DNA of 54,632 nt from the NCBI GenBank assembly GCA_030539395.1, contig JAUNSC010000024.1:1-54632 (forward strand), written 5' to 3'. This stretch comes from Eubacteriales bacterium (GTDB lineage: Bacteria > Bacillota > Clostridia > Lachnospirales > Lachnospiraceae). Of this stretch, positions 54,607-54,632 are shown piece after piece. The notes beneath the pieces were generated by a model. The model was not told where the DNA came from. It did not search any database and worked only from the letters and a program-made list of their open reading frames with translations. Each line of letters opens with the position of its first letter. Positions within the stretch are counted from its first letter, which is position 1. Made by a program: the position numbers and the translations under genes.

Positions 54607-54632
54607 AATTATTTTTTGATACTGAATTTACT
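54603..54632 (+). CDS. Start of an exonuclease-like gene (partial, 10 codons)
   Basis: ATG 54603 overlaps the preceding TGA; only MKLFFDTEFT is visible. This start is typical of the 3'-5' exoribonuclease-like DEDD proteins of phages, FDTEFT giving the first DxE acid pair. The rest is outside the window. Confidence 0.5.
   Translation, partial: MKLFFDTEFT

Overview
The window reads as a low-to-mid GC member of the Clostridia, most likely Lachnospiraceae. The evidence is the spore-former gene order hup-rqcP-yabP-yabQ-divIC, a CotS-like coat protein, strong Shine-Dalgarno sites throughout, and protein wording typical of that family. The assignment is an inference; no 16S or other marker is present.

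Chromosomal part (1-12660). It opens with the 3' end of a transglutaminase-like gene and a DXS-family synthase. A scarred stretch follows: a 35-aa holin-like toxin ORF, a truncated integrase N-terminus and a decayed zinc alcohol dehydrogenase. Next come a ketopantoate reductase-type protein, a DUF3887-type lipoprotein, and a minus-strand operon of LytTR response regulator, GHKL histidine kinase and YhfC-type intramembrane protease. After that are uppP, cca, a CotS-like gene and the hup-rqcP-yabP-yabQ-divIC block. The block ends at an elongator tRNA-Met(CAU) gene.

Prophage (12660 to the window end, incomplete). A temperate phage sits in the 3' end of the tRNA gene. Its order is: integrase; lysogeny switch (CI-like and Cro-like genes with divergent promoters and palindromic operators); antirepressor; a recombination block (tandem-OB SSB, SbcC-like ATPase, RecT-like annealing protein, metallo-beta-lactamase-fold nuclease, SSB); a replication block (ERCC4-type nuclease, CHC2 primase fragment, P-loop helicase); small regulators and zinc-binding proteins; a DUF5131 protein; a helicase-methyltransferase fusion; and a C5 methyltransferase that shares about 1 kb with a second reading frame. 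The late half holds terS, a 1-kb RNA-rich gap, terL, an HNH-like gene, a sigma-like late regulator, portal, scaffold, an SU10-type major capsid protein, connectors, a double Tad2 (anti-Thoeris) protein and tail-completion genes. Tail genes lie beyond the window.

Most unusual content: (1) a non-coding region at about 42480-43345 with many perfect stems, a possible kissing loop and two tRNA-like acceptor/T-arm mimics, reminiscent of the large phage RNAs GOLLD and ROOL; (2) two genes overprinted over 987 nt; (3) two genes whose Shine-Dalgarno is 38-45 nt upstream but bridged by a hairpin; (4) nine AGGGTA/TACCCT elements plus an alternating purine-pyrimidine tract upstream of terS; (5) two separately promoted accessory genes (a deoxyribosyltransferase-like protein and a membrane protein) placed as morons; (6) a possible -1 frameshift at the capsid stop and an in-frame TGA at a likely Trp codon of a DUF2806-like gene. 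All homology statements come from recognition of motifs; no search was run.
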